Positions 9,374-19,700 of a stretch of DNA of 59,036 nucleotides are shown here, one piece after another; within the stretch, counting starts at the first letter, position 1, and each line of letters begins with the position of its first letter. The position numbers and the translations under genes were made by a program. This DNA is from Alphaproteobacteria bacterium. Lineage in GTDB: Bacteria > Pseudomonadota > Alphaproteobacteria > Micropepsales > Micropepsaceae. The notes beneath the pieces were generated by a model that made no database searches, was not told the origin of the DNA, and worked only from the letters and a program-made list of their open reading frames with translations. The stretch is taken from positions 1 through 59,036 of the forward strand of contig JAJPIX010000030.1 in NCBI GenBank assembly GCA_021324545.1, given 5' to 3'.

Positions 9374-10633
9374 TCAGGCCACGGCTTTGCGCGCTTCAAA
9401 GCGCGCGCGGACCTGCTTTGCAATTTCGCGCGCCGCCCGGTCGACTTCAAGGACTGTCTCGAGATCGGTTGCCTCGCTGCCATTCAATTCTGCGCTACAG
9501 ATTTCCAGCGAATCCTGAACGATCCGGGAAATATCGAGAAAGCCCACATGGCCGTCCAGGAACGCGCCCACGGCGATCTCGTTGGCGGCGTTGAGCACAT
9601 TGGGCATGTTTCCGCCCGCTCGCAGGCAGTCCATGGCGGTCTGCAGGCAGGGAAATCGCTCAGGATCCGGCGGAAAGAACGTAAGCTGCGCGGCCGCCGG
9701 AAGGTCAAGGCGCCGCGCCGGTGACGATATGCGCCGGGGCCAGGCCATCGCGTGTGAAATGGGCGTCCGCATGTCGGGCGCAGACAGATGCGCGAGCGTG
9801 GATCCGTCGGAAAACGAGACGAGGCAGTGCACGATGGATTGCGGGTGCACAAGCACGGACAGTTTTTCCGGAGGCAGCGAAAACAGATAGTGCGCCTCGA
9901 TGACTTCCAGCCCCTTGTTCATGAGCGTGGCGCTGTCCACTGAAATCTTGGCACCCATGGACCAGTTCGGATGCGCAACCGCCTGTTGGGGCGTGACATC
10001 GGCCATGCGTTCGCGCGGCCATTCGCGGAACGGGCCGCCAGAGGCTGTAATCGTCAGCTTCTCGATCTCGTCCGGATTGGAAAAATCCACGATCTGGAAT
10101 GCAGCGTTGTGTTCGGAATCCACGGGAATGACTGTCGCATTGCCCTTTCGCACTTCATTCCGGAAGACCGAGCCTGCCGATACGATGCATTCCTTGTTGG
10201 CCAGCGCGACAACAGCCTTGCGTTTTACGGCGGCCAGCGCGGGTTCGAGGCCGGCAGCCCCGACAATGGCAACCATCACCAGGTCGGAAGGCCGCGTGGC
10301 CGCGGCAGCGATCGCTTCCCTGCCCGCGGCAACCTCAATCGGAGTACCTTCGAGAGCCGTTTTCAGATCCCGGTAGAGGGCTTGGTCCCCGATCACCGCA
10401 AGTTTCGGACCGAATTCGCGCGCCTGCCGCGCCAATTCCTCCACATTCGACTGCGCCGTGAGCGCGACAACCGGAAAGGCTTCAGGCCCATAGACCTGCC
10501 TCGCATGCGAAACGACCGACAACGTGCTCTTGCCGATGGAGCCGGTGCTGCCCAGTACCGTGATCGAGCGCCCGACCACCAACCCGAGCTCCGGCAAATC
10601 CGTCTTCTGATTGCTCTTGCCGAACACGGTCAC
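9374..10633 (-). CDS. dxr: 1-deoxy-D-xylulose 5-phosphate reductoisomerase
   Basis: DXR (419 aa) is the committed NADPH-dependent step of the MEP isoprenoid pathway; undecaprenyl phosphate made by UppS depends on it. The NADPH-binding motif GSTGSIGKST is near residues 29-38, and the central metal/substrate region PVDSEHNAAFQ and the SASGGPFRE-type loop (ASGGPFREWP) are present. The start is GTG at 10633, overlapping the cdsA stop as GTGA; homology supports this although the N-terminus is about 20 residues longer than usual. Confidence 0.96.
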   Translation of the reverse strand: MTVFGKSNQKTDLPELGLVVGRSITVLGSTGSIGKSTLSVVSHARQVYGPEAFPVVALTAQSNVEELARQAREFGPKLAVIGDQALYRDLKTALEGTPIEVAAGREAIAAAATRPSDLVMVAIVGAAGLEPALAAVKRKAVVALANKECIVSAGSVFRNEVRKGNATVIPVDSEHNAAFQIVDFSNPDEIEKLTITASGGPFREWPRERMADVTPQQAVAHPNWSMGAKISVDSATLMNKGLEVIEAHYLFSLPPEKLSVLVHPQSIVHCLVSFSDGSTLAHLSAPDMRTPISHAMAWPRRISSPARRLDLPAAAQLTFFPPDPERFPCLQTAMDCLRAGGNMPNVLNAANEIAVGAFLDGHVGFLDISRIVQDSLEICSAELNGSEATDLETVLEVDRAAREIAKQVRARFEARKAVA

Positions 10634-11508
10634 GGGTGCGCCCCAAAAAGGGTATCGATGCCAATCAACAGCAGTATTGCCCCGACCGGCGCCACAAACA
10701 ACGTGCTATCGATGCGATCCAAGACGCCTCCATGACCCGGAATGAGGCTTCCGCTGTTCTTGCGCCGGAATATGCGCTTTATCCAGGATTCGAACAGGTC
10801 TCCACCGCTTGCCACCAGTCCCAGGCACACACCAAACAATCCGCCCAGCCAATAGTTTCCGTCGAAGACTGCGATATAAACGGCTTCGCCGATGGCCGCG
10901 AGGAGAACGCCTCCGAAAAATCCCGACCATGTCTTGTTCGGCGACAATAGCGGCACGAGCTTCGGCCCCCCGATCAGCCGGCCCGCGAGCAACGCTCCGC
11001 TGTCCGCGGCCCAGATTACAACGAACAGACCGAAAACGATCCATTCCCCATCAAAGACGCCAACGCGGATCGTGACCAGGGATACCGCGGCAACCCCGAT
11101 ATAGAGCGAACCGAAGGCCTGCCAGAACTGGCGCGTCCCGCGCAGCCCGGCAAGCAATGCGCTCGTCAAAGCACCGACAAGGAGCAGAAGCCATGACCAG
11201 AGTTCATGCGGCTGATAGGCGGCGGCGGCAATCGCCATCACGATTGCCGCTGCAGTAATGAACAGCTCCAGCCCGAACCTCGAAGGCTCGATCATGCGAT
11301 GCCATTCTCGAACGGCGGACACGGATGCAGCGGCGACCAGGCCCGCGAAAATCCATCCTCCCGCGATATTTGCCGCGACGGCCACGGCCGCAAGCAGAAG
11401 CCCGAAAAACGAACGTGCCGCAAACTCCAGGACCTTATGTGAAATTCCGGACTCTCCGCTGTGAGTGTTGCGCCCGGCCAAGTCCGCGTTCTGTCCCTGC
11501 TCCGTCAT
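10630..11508 (-). CDS. cdsA: Phosphatidate cytidylyltransferase
   Basis: CdsA (292 aa) makes CDP-diacylglycerol for phospholipid synthesis at the inner membrane. It has about eight hydrophobic helices and the family C-terminal signature, here SWIKRIFRRKNSGSLIPGHGG then VLDRID. The signature normally has Lys-Asp where this sequence has Lys-Asn (codon AAC at about 10763), a change at a strongly conserved position. Other landmarks (SPNKTWSGFFGG, SGGDLFESW) are intact, so I call it functional with that reservation. It lies 14 nt after uppS and overlaps dxr by 4 nt. Confidence 0.95.
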   Translation of the reverse strand: MTEQGQNADLAGRNTHSGESGISHKVLEFAARSFFGLLLAAVAVAANIAGGWIFAGLVAAASVSAVREWHRMIEPSRFGLELFITAAAIVMAIAAAAYQPHELWSWLLLLVGALTSALLAGLRGTRQFWQAFGSLYIGVAAVSLVTIRVGVFDGEWIVFGLFVVIWAADSGALLAGRLIGGPKLVPLLSPNKTWSGFFGGVLLAAIGEAVYIAVFDGNYWLGGLFGVCLGLVASGGDLFESWIKRIFRRKNSGSLIPGHGGVLDRIDSTLFVAPVGAILLLIGIDTLFGAHP

Positions 11509-11522
11509 GATGTGGCGACCGC

Positions 11523-12263
11523 TCAGGCGACCGCTTCCGGCACAACACCGCCAAACCGGCGATTGCGTTCGCCGAATTTGCGGAGCGCGTCCAGAAATTC
11601 ATTGCGCGAAAAATCCGGCCATAGAGTCTCCACAAACATCAGCTCCGCATAGGCCGATTGCCAGAGCAAAAAATTGCTCATGCGTCTTTCGCCGCTTGTG
11701 CGGATGATCAGATCTGGTTCGGGCAGGCCGTGCGTAAACAGGCGCGTCGCAAACAGCTCCGGCGTGATGGTTTCCGGATCAAGACGCCCCTCGGCGGCGG
11801 CGCGGGCCAGCTCGCGGGCCGCAGCGGCAATTTCCTCCTGGCCGCCATAGTCGAAGGCAAATGTCAGATTGAGGCCGGCATTGGCGACGGTGCGGTGTTC
11901 CGCCTCTTCGATCATCGCGCGAATGTCGTCTTCCACCCGCTTCCGGTTTCCAATGATGCGAACGCGCACGCCGCGCTCTTCCAGCTCGTCCAGATCGCCG
12001 CGGAAATATGCGCGGAACAGACCCATGAGATGGCTGATTTCGCTCGCCGGCCGCTTCCAGTTTTCCGATGAAAACGCGTAGAGCGTAAGGTTTGCCAGAC
12101 CGATGTCGCTTGCCGCGCGCACGATCTCTCGCACGGTGCTTACGCCTGCGACATGGCCGGCCGCGCGGGGCAGATGTCGCTTGCGCGCCCAACGGCCATT
12201 CCCATCCATGATGATGGCAACGTGCCGGGGAAGATTTGGCTCAATTTGCGCGCCGCCAGCCAC
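11523..12263 (-). CDS. uppS: Undecaprenyl diphosphate synthase (cis-prenyltransferase)
   Basis: UppS (246 aa) extends farnesyl diphosphate with cis-isoprene units to the C55 carrier used for peptidoglycan and O-antigen. The family motifs are clear: HVAIIMDGNGRWAR with the catalytic Asp near residue 20, TLYAFSSENWKRP, FAFDYGGQEEI, and DLIIRTSGERRMSNFLLWQ. The start is GTG at 12263, about 35 nt after the frr stop. It sits in the usual frr-uppS-cdsA-dxr order. Confidence 0.96.
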   Translation of the reverse strand: MAGGAQIEPNLPRHVAIIMDGNGRWARKRHLPRAAGHVAGVSTVREIVRAASDIGLANLTLYAFSSENWKRPASEISHLMGLFRAYFRGDLDELEERGVRVRIIGNRKRVEDDIRAMIEEAEHRTVANAGLNLTFAFDYGGQEEIAAAARELARAAAEGRLDPETITPELFATRLFTHGLPEPDLIIRTSGERRMSNFLLWQSAYAELMFVETLWPDFSRNEFLDALRKFGERNRRFGGVVPEAVA

Positions 12264-12298
12264 TATTTCGCCGTTTCCTGCCCAATGCCGCCCTGATC

Positions 12299-12865
12299 TC
12301 AGACCTGCATGATTTCCTGTTCTTTGGCGTGCAGCATCTGATCGATATCGTGAATATGCGCGTCCGTCAGCTTCTGCAATTCCTCGCTGAGCTTATGGTG
12401 TTCATCCTGTCCGATCTTATGGTCTTTTTCGGCCTTTTTCAGGATTTCCATGCCGTCGCGGCGAACATTGCGCACGGCTACGCGCGCCTGTTCGGCATAT
12501 TTATGGGCCAGTTTTGCCAGCTCGCGGCGGCGTTCTTCGCTCAATTCGGGAATTGGAATACGGATGAGTTGTCCGTCCAGCTGCGGGTTGAGGCCAAGGC
12601 CCGCATCGCGGATCGCCTTGTCAACGGCCTTGGCAAGATTCTTGTCCCAGACCTGAACGGTCAGGAGGCGGGGTTCGGGCGCGCCGACCGTGCCGACCTG
12701 GCTGATGGGCATCGGGCTGCCATATGCCTCAACCGTAACGGGGTCGAGCAAGGCCGTGCTGGCGCGTCCGGTCCGCAGACCGGCAAATTCGGTCTTGAGA
12801 GTCGCGACCGCTCCGTTCATCCGGCGATTGAGTTCGTCCTTGCTGTATGGATTGCCGGCTACCAT
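12299..12865 (-). CDS. frr: Ribosome recycling factor
   Basis: RRF (188 aa) splits the post-termination ribosome together with EF-G. The sequence is typical: [15 protein letters not shown], the GLRTGRAS loop, [21 protein letters not shown], and the C-terminal coiled coil with the REER-like [10 protein letters not shown]. An ATG at 12877 directly follows the pyrH stop, but a GGAGAG Shine-Dalgarno lies six bases before the ATG at 12865, so I prefer the inner start ([12 protein letters not shown]). Confidence 0.96.
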   Translation of the reverse strand: MVAGNPYSKDELNRRMNGAVATLKTEFAGLRTGRASTALLDPVTVEAYGSPMPISQVGTVGAPEPRLLTVQVWDKNLAKAVDKAIRDAGLGLNPQLDGQLIRIPIPELSEERRRELAKLAHKYAEQARVAVRNVRRDGMEILKKAEKDHKIGQDEHHKLSEELQKLTDAHIHDIDQMLHAKEQEIMQV

Positions 12866-12877
12866 GGCTCTCTCCAT

Positions 12878-13603
12878 TTACGTCCGGTCGGTGATGATCG
12901 TGGCCCGGCCCTCGCCGCGCAATACGGCGGGAAGCGCACCGCGATCATGAATCGAAAAAACGATGATGGGGATCTGATTCTCGCGCGACAGGCTGACAGC
13001 CGACGCATCCATGACGCCAAGATCGCGCGACAGAACCTCGTAATAACTGAGGGATTCATAACGCGTGGCTGAGCGATCCTTCTTGGGGTCGGCGCTATAA
13101 ACGCCGTCCACCTGCGTGCCTTTGAGCATCGCCTGGCAGTTCATCTCTGCGGCACGAAGCGCGGCCGCCGTGTCGGTCGTAAAAAAGGGGTTGCCGGTGC
13201 CCGCCGCGAAAATCACGACCCGGCCCTTTTCCATGTGGCGGATGGCGCGCCGGCGAATATAGGGTTCGCAGACCGTGCTCATCGGGATGGCCGATTGTAC
13301 GCGGCTGGGAACGCCCGCGCGCTCCAGAGCCGCCTGCATTGCAAGGGCGTTCATCACGGTCGCAAGCATGCCCATGTAATCGGCGGTGGCGCGATCGATG
13401 CCCTTGGCCGCGCCCGCCAGCCCCCGGAAAATGTTGCCTCCGCCAATGACAAGACAGAGCTGCGTTCCGGAGGAAGCCGCTTCCTTGATATCGGCGGCGA
13501 TCCGTTCGACGGTGGCAGTATCGATGCCATAGGGCTCGGCGCCCATCAGCGCTTCGCCGGACACCTTCAGGAGCACCCGCGGATATTTGGGCCTGGCCCC
13601 CAT
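12878..13603 (-). CDS. pyrH: UMP kinase
   Basis: Bacterial UMP kinase (241 aa), an amino-acid-kinase-fold hexamer that phosphorylates UMP to UDP and is regulated by GTP and UTP. Visible motifs: [39 protein letters not shown], and [22 protein letters not shown] lies just upstream of the ATG. It is between tsf and frr as in most bacteria and probably belongs to the rpsB transcript. Confidence 0.97.
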   Translation of the reverse strand: MGARPKYPRVLLKVSGEALMGAEPYGIDTATVERIAADIKEAASSGTQLCLVIGGGNIFRGLAGAAKGIDRATADYMGMLATVMNALAMQAALERAGVPSRVQSAIPMSTVCEPYIRRRAIRHMEKGRVVIFAAGTGNPFFTTDTAAALRAAEMNCQAMLKGTQVDGVYSADPKKDRSATRYESLSYYEVLSRDLGVMDASAVSLSRENQIPIIVFSIHDRGALPAVLRGEGRATIITDRT

Positions 13604-13623
13604 TGCTCCTCCCAGCGCGGCCG

Positions 13624-14556
13624 TCAGTGGCCCGCCATCGCTTTCACTTCATCGGCAAAATCGCCGTCGGTCTTCTCAATGCCTTCGCCAACCTGATAGC
13701 GCACAAAGGCCTCTATCTCGACGGGCGCGCCCAGATCCTTCGATGCCTTTTCCAGCATCTTGGCAATGGTGGTTTCGCCGTCATTGCCCGGTCCCATGTA
13801 GGTTTGCGCTAGCAGCACCGTCTCCTGGTAGAACTTGCGCATGCGGCCTTCGATCATTTTCTCGATCACATTTTCGGGCTTGCCGGACTGGCGCGCCTGA
13901 TCCGCATAAATCGCCCGCTCGCGCGCGACGACATCGGCCGGCAGATGCTCCGGCTTCAATGCCAATGGGGCGGCGAACGAAATGTGCATGGCGAGCTGTT
14001 TGCCGAGCGCCAGCAGCTTGTCTTCCGGCGCGACCGATTTGAGCGCCACCAGCACACCGATTTTCCCCAACTCGGGCGACGAAGCATTGTGCACATAGGA
14101 TGCAACGACGCCCGGGGAAACGGTCATCGCCGTTACCCGGCGGACGCTCATGTTTTCGCCGATCTTCGCAACCAGGCTCTTGATCGTTTCATCAACGGTG
14201 GCACCGCTTGATGTCTTCTTCGCAAGCAGCTTCTCAAGGTCGCCCTCGGCCTTCAGGCCAAGGCGTGCGGCCTCCGTCACGAATGTCTTGAACTGATCGT
14301 TGCGCGCAACGAAATCGGTTTCGGAATTGACTTCCACCAGCGCCCCGGCATGCCTGTCCAGCGCCAGCCCGATAAGGCCTTCGGCGGCGACCCGGCCGGC
14401 CTTCTTGGCGGCCTTGGCCAGACCTTTCTTGCGCAACCAATCGACCGCCGCTTCCATGTCGCCATTGGTTTCTGCAAGCGCGGCCTTGCAATCCATCATG
14501 CCCGCGCCCGTCTTGTCGCGCAGGTCCTTGACCATGCTGGCGGAGACATTCGCCAT
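13624..14556 (-). CDS. tsf: Translation elongation factor Ts
   Basis: EF-Ts (310 aa) is the nucleotide exchange factor for EF-Tu. The N-terminal UBA-like domain ([19 protein letters not shown]) and the TDFVARN motif that contacts EF-Tu are present, followed by the two-part core domain with its duplicated halves and the C-terminal module [12 protein letters not shown]. It follows rpsB after 24 nt and shares its transcript, the universal pairing. Confidence 0.98.
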   Translation of the reverse strand: MANVSASMVKDLRDKTGAGMMDCKAALAETNGDMEAAVDWLRKKGLAKAAKKAGRVAAEGLIGLALDRHAGALVEVNSETDFVARNDQFKTFVTEAARLGLKAEGDLEKLLAKKTSSGATVDETIKSLVAKIGENMSVRRVTAMTVSPGVVASYVHNASSPELGKIGVLVALKSVAPEDKLLALGKQLAMHISFAAPLALKPEHLPADVVARERAIYADQARQSGKPENVIEKMIEGRMRKFYQETVLLAQTYMGPGNDGETTIAKMLEKASKDLGAPVEIEAFVRYQVGEGIEKTDGDFADEVKAMAGH

Positions 14557-14580
14557 TTGTGGAAACTCCGTAACCTGGAA

Positions 14581-15366
14581 TTACGCCGTTGCTTCGGCTG
14601 GTTGTGCGACCGACTCTGCAGGCGCCACGTCGGGCAGGGTTTCGGCTTCGCCGATATCCACGCCGGCGGCCACCTGACTTTCCGACAGGCCGTCTATGAC
14701 AGCGCGCGCGACAAGATCGCAATAAAGCGAAATGGCGCGCGCGGCATCGTCATTGCCGGGAATAGGATAGGCGATGCCGTCCGGGTCGCTGTTCGAATCC
14801 AGAATGGCGGCGACAGGGATGCCGAGCTTCTTGGCTTCGGCAACGGCAATCTGCTCCTTGTTCGTGTCGATCACGAACAGCATGTTCGGAAGCCCGCCCA
14901 TTTCCTTGATGCCGCCGAGCGAACGCTCCAGCTTGTCGCCCTCGCGAATAAGGCCGAGCAGCTCCTTCTTCGTGAGACCCGAGCTGGATGCCGAGTTGAG
15001 CGTCTCTTCGATCGAGCGCAGGCGCTTGATGGAATGGGAAATCGTCTGCCAGTTGGTGAGCGTTCCGCCCAGCCAACGGTGATTGACGTGATACTGGGCG
15101 CAGCGCTTTGCGGCGGCAGCGACCGGCTCCGACGCCTGGCGCTTGGTGCCCACAAACAGGATTCGCCCGCCGCCGGCCGCGACGTCGCGCAGCGCCACAA
15201 GTGCCTGGTGAAGGAGCGGCACGGTCTGCGTGAGGTCGATGATATGAATGTCGTTGCGCGCCCCATAGATGTAGGGTGCCATTTTGGGATTCCACCGCTG
15301 CGTGCGGTGGCCAAAGTGCGCGCCTGCCTCCAGAAGCTGGCGCATGCTAAAGTCCGGCAATGCCAT
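14581..15366 (-). CDS. rpsB: 30S ribosomal protein S2
   Basis: S2 (261 aa) binds the 30S back and is needed for S1 recruitment. [22 protein letters not shown] is unmistakable, followed by the coiled-coil insertion and the [18 protein letters not shown] core. The frame is open further upstream to 15459, but AAGGAGA precedes the ATG at 15366 and homology begins there (MALPDFS). The C-terminus carries an Ala/Glu-rich tail common in alphaproteobacterial S2. A promoter is visible at 15483-15511, implying a structured leader of about 110 nt. Confidence 0.98.
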   Translation of the reverse strand: MALPDFSMRQLLEAGAHFGHRTQRWNPKMAPYIYGARNDIHIIDLTQTVPLLHQALVALRDVAAGGGRILFVGTKRQASEPVAAAAKRCAQYHVNHRWLGGTLTNWQTISHSIKRLRSIEETLNSASSSGLTKKELLGLIREGDKLERSLGGIKEMGGLPNMLFVIDTNKEQIAVAEAKKLGIPVAAILDSNSDPDGIAYPIPGNDDAARAISLYCDLVARAVIDGLSESQVAAGVDIGEAETLPDVAPAESVAQPAEATA

Positions 15367-15433
15367 TCTGACAGTCTCCTTTTCCGGTTCAGCCTGACGC
15401 GAGGGGATCACCCTTTCGGGCACCGGACGGGGA

Positions 15434-15450
15434 CGGGGCAACACACCCCG
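15434..15450 (-). ncRNA. Hairpin in the rpsB mRNA leader
   Basis: Within the predicted leader, 15434-15450 folds as a CGGGG/CCCCG stem with a 7-nt loop, and 15411-15420 forms a CCC-GAAA-GGG mini-hairpin closer to the start codon. Autogenous control of rpsB by S2 acting on its leader is known in gammaproteobacteria. Whether this leader serves that role here is an inference from position and structure only. Confidence 0.35.
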
Positions 15451-15482
15451 AGAACCCACCCTGCGCGTGCGGAATGGCAGGG

Positions 15483-15511
15483 GTTATAGGGATATGGCTT
15501 GACGGGCGCAA
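15483..15511 (-). promoter_or_regulatory. Probable promoter of the rpsB-tsf operon
   Basis: On the minus strand TTGCGC is separated by 17 bases from TATAAC, a good housekeeping-sigma promoter for an alphaproteobacterium. It points at rpsB and predicts initiation near 15476. It lies in the 155-bp divergent gap shared with the aminotransferase gene. Confidence 0.6.
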
Positions 15512-15520
15512 GCCAAAGAG

Positions 15521-16741
15521 ATGGATACAAAAAGCATGCAGCGACCGGCCCCCAAAAGCCCCATCAGACCAGCGATTGCCGACCTTCAGGCCAATGGAAT
15601 CGGCCTGGTGTCGTCCCTGGCCCTGGGCGAGCCCGACGTGATCGCGCTGTGGTTCGGGGAAAGCGACCTTGTGACTCCGGCCTTCATTCGCGATGCGGCC
15701 AAGAAGGCGCTCGATGACGGCAAGACGTTCTACACGAACGCGCGCGGCACCTTTCACCTGCGCGAGGCGATAAAGCAGTTCCACAAGCGGACGGTCGAGA
15801 CCGATCTGGACCTGGAGCGCATCACCGTTCCCGGCGCCGCGATGCTGGCGGTGATCGTGGCGCTGCAGTGTGTGGTGGAGACGGGCGACAACATCGTGGT
15901 GGTGTCGCCCGTATGGCCGAATATTTTCCAGGCAGCGGAAATCTGCGGCGCCGAGGTCCGTTTCGCGCGGCTGGAGGACGACTGGAAGGCAGCCACGCCG
16001 CATTGGCGGCTTGATCTTGATAAACTGTTTGCGCAGTGCGACGCGCGGACAAAAGCCATTTTCGTCTGTTCGCCGGGCAATCCCACCGGCTGGATCATGC
16101 CGCGCAATCAGCAGCAGGACCTGCTGAATTTCGCGCGAAAGAAGAACATCGCCATTATCAGCGACGAAGTTTACGGCACGCTGGTCTATGACGGCCGCAA
16201 GCATGCGCCGTCGTTCCTCGAGATCGCCGAAGAGAACGACGACGTCTTCGTGATCAACAGCTTTTCCAAGCCGTGGGCCATGACCGGATGGCGCATCGGC
16301 TGGCTCGTGCATCCCAAGCGCCTGGACACCCAGATGTGGATGCTGGCGGCGGCCAACAACACGGGCGCGACCACATTCGCGCAATGGGGCGCCATCGCGG
16401 CCCTTTCCGCGCAGGGCGATGCCTTCCGCGCCGAAATGCTGGCGCGCTGCCGCGTGGGCCGCGAGACCGTGCAGAAATTCCTCGATGCTCAAAACCGCAT
16501 CCGCTGGATACGGCCGGACGGCGCTTTCTATGGGTTCCTCCATATCGATGGAATGAAAGACAGTTTGAATTTTGCGAAAGACCTCGTCCGCAACGCGCGC
16601 GTGGGCGTTGCACCGGGGTCGGCCTTCGGGCCGGCGGGCGATCCGAATACCGACCAGTTCATCCGGATCTGCTTTGCGCAGGATTCCAGGCGCATCAAGA
16701 CCGGCCTTGAGCGGCTCGGCAAAGCCGTCAGCGCCCTTTAA
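15521..16741 (+). CDS. Class I/II PLP-dependent aminotransferase
   Basis: Fold-type I aminotransferase (406 aa) of the aspartate-aminotransferase-like group. The PLP-binding lysine is in NSFSKPWAMTGWRIGW, near residue 250; the Asn/Pro substrate motif is SPGNPTGWIM and the cofactor Asp/Tyr region is IISDEVYGTLVYDG. The substrate cannot be named from sequence; aspartate or another common amino acid is likely. It is the only plus-strand gene in this stretch, divergent from rpsB. Its last bases, TTAA at 16738-16741, are shared with the dnaE stop. An alternative start is the ATG at 15536. Confidence 0.9.
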   Translation: MDTKSMQRPAPKSPIRPAIADLQANGIGLVSSLALGEPDVIALWFGESDLVTPAFIRDAAKKALDDGKTFYTNARGTFHLREAIKQFHKRTVETDLDLERITVPGAAMLAVIVALQCVVETGDNIVVVSPVWPNIFQAAEICGAEVRFARLEDDWKAATPHWRLDLDKLFAQCDARTKAIFVCSPGNPTGWIMPRNQQQDLLNFARKKNIAIISDEVYGTLVYDGRKHAPSFLEIAEENDDVFVINSFSKPWAMTGWRIGWLVHPKRLDTQMWMLAAANNTGATTFAQWGAIAALSAQGDAFRAEMLARCRVGRETVQKFLDAQNRIRWIRPDGAFYGFLHIDGMKDSLNFAKDLVRNARVGVAPGSAFGPAGDPNTDQFIRICFAQDSRRIKTGLERLGKAVSAL

Positions 16742-19700
16742 ACCGACTCCACGGCCGCCACGCCGGGAAGCGATTTGATGGCATTGCGCATGGCGGCGGA
16801 AACCTGCTGCTTCTGCGGCAGACGGATTTCCACTTCCTGACCGGCCTCGTCCGGCACGACCAGACTGACGATGCCTTTTCCAGGCACGCGCAGCTGCGCG
16901 GAAATCGCGGCCAGCGGATCGGTGTTCTCAAGATAGATACGCAGGCCCTCGCCGGCCTGGGCCGCGGCCTGCTCGAGATCGGAAATGGAAATGGCGCGCA
17001 ATTTGAGATCATCCCCGTCCCAATCCGCCGAAACCGAAATCAGGACGGACTTTCCGGGTTCGAGCAGCGGACGCGAAGCGGTGAGGGTTTCCGCAAACAC
17101 CATCACCTCGAACATTCCGGTCGGATCGGAAAGCGAGACAAAGGCATACGGCTGATCGCTGCGCCCGCGGCGTTCCTGCTTGCGGATCACGGTGCCGCCG
17201 AGCGTCACGCGCATGCCCGAGCGGCGGCGGTCTTCCAGCAGCGCGGCATGGGTCGTTGCGCCGAGCCGGTTGAGTGCCGCCTGGTAGCCGTCCAACGGGT
17301 GTCCCGAAAGATAAAAGCCGATCGCCTGGAATTCCTCGCTCAGCCTTTCGTGCGGCAACCAGTCGGCCACGCTTGCGAGTCTGAGCGCGGGCGCGGCATC
17401 GGCAACGTCTCCGAACAGGGTGGATTGGCCGGTCTCGCGCTCACGCGTGTTGCGCGCCGCATCGTTCAGCACGGCGTCAGACGATTCCACAATCTGCCGC
17501 CGGTTTGGATTGAGCGCATCGAAGGCGCCCGCTCGTGCCAGATTTTCAAAGGCGCGCTTGTTGACCTGCCTGGGGTCGATGCGGGCCGCAAAATCCTCAA
17601 GACTGTCGAACGGGCCGCCGGCGTTGCGCACAGCCACCACATGTTCCATGGCCTGCCGGCCCACGCCCTTCACGGCGGCCAGCGCGTAATAAATGACGCC
17701 CTTTTCTCCGTCGCAGGCGAAGAAGGCCTCGGAGCGGTTGATGTCGGGCGGCAGAATCCGAATTCCAAGCCGTTGTGCCTCCTGCCGGAAGATGTTGAGG
17801 CGGTCGGTGTTGCCGATATCGAGCGTCATCGACGCGGCGAGGAATTCGACCGGATAGTTCGCCTTCAGATAGGCCGTCTGATAGGCGACTTGCGCATAAG
17901 CCGCCGCATGGCCCTTGTTGAAGCCGTAGCCCGCAAATTTCGCCGCCTGTTCGAAAATCTGCTCGGCGACGGACGGAAGAACGCCTTTTTCGCCCGCGCC
18001 CTTGATGAACAATTCCCGATGCTTGGCCATCTCGGACGGGATTTTCTTGCCCATGGCGCGGCGCAGCAGGTCGGCCTGGCCCATGCTGTAGCCGGCCAGC
18101 TCGCGCGCGATGCGCATGACATCTTCCTGGTACGTCATCACGCCGAACGTTTCATTCAGGATCGGCTCGAGCGCGGGATGCAGATAGTCCGGCGCTTCCT
18201 TGCCGCGCTTGCAGGCGATGTATTTCGGAATCGAATCCATCGGACCGGGGCGATAGAGCGCGACCAGAGCGACCAGATCGTTGATATGGTCGGGCTTCAT
18301 CTTGCGCAGAAGGTCGCGCATGCCCGCGCCTTCCAGCTGAAACACGCCCACGCTTTCGCCGCGGGACAGCATGTCGAAGGTTGCCGCATCGTTGAAATCG
18401 ATATTCTGGGTGTCAACTTCAATTCCGCGGCGCTTCAGCAGCTCTTCCGCCTTTGAAATGACCGTCAGCGTCTTCAGGCCGAGAAAATCGAATTTCACGA
18501 GGCCGGCTTTTTCCGCATCCTCATAGTCGAACTGCGTGACCGGCATTTCGGAGCGCGGATCGCGATAGAGCGGCAGGATCTCATCCAGCGGCCGGTCGCC
18601 GATGACAACGCCGGCGGGATGCGTGGACGCGTGGCGATAAAGCCCTTCGATCTTTTCCACGATCGAGAAAAGATGGCGTGCCGCCGGCTCCTGCTCGGCA
18701 ATCTGCTGCAGGCGCGGCTCGGACTCGATTGCATCCCGCAGCGAGATGGGTTTGCCCGGCGGATTGGGCACGAGCTTGGCAATGCGATCCACAAGGCCGA
18801 GCGGCATCTGCAGAACGCGGCCGACATCGCGGACAGCGGCGCGGGCCTGCAACGACCCCAGCGCGATGATATGCGCCACCCGGTCTTCGCCGTATTTCTG
18901 GCGCACATAGCGCACCACTTCGTCCCGCCGTTCCTGGCAGAAGTCGATGTCGAAATCCGGCATCGAAATCCGCTCGGGATTGAGGAAGCGTTCGAACAGA
19001 AGGCCGAAGCGCAGGGGATCGAGATTGGTGATGTCGAGCGACCAGGCCACGAGCGAGGTCGCGCCCGAGCCGCGCACGCCCACGGGGATTCCGTGATCGC
19101 GAGTCCAGCGCATGAAATCCGAGACGATCAGGAAATAGCCGGCAAAATCCATGCGGATGATGACGTCAAGCTCATAGGCGAGCCTGTCCCAATACGTCTT
19201 CTCATCGGCATACATGCCGTGCTGCTTGAGGCGCCGGGCAAGGCCGGATTCGGCCTGGGCCTTCAATTCCTCCGCCGGAGACAGGCCGGATTCCGGCACA
19301 AACTGCGGCAAGATCGGATTCCGCTTCTTGGGCCGGAACGCGCAGCGCTGCGCAATCTCAATGGTGTTTTCGATCGCTTCGGGCAGATCGGCAAACTGCA
19401 CCGCCATCTCTTCCGCCGATTTGAAGCGGTGCTCGCGCGTGAGCCTGCGCCGGTCGGCTTGCGAGACGAATGTGCCATCCGCAATGCAGAGCAGCGCGTC
19501 ATGGGCTTCGTACATGTCCTCGGCGCCGAAATGCACGTCGTTGGTGGCGACGAGCGGAAGCTGCAGATCATAGGCAAGATCGATGAGGCCGCTCTCCGCC
19601 GCGCGTTCTTCGGGCAAGCCGTGGCGTTGCAACTCCACATAAAGCCGGTCGCCAAAAATGGCGTGCAGCTTTTCAAGCATCGCGCGCGCCGCCTCAGGCT

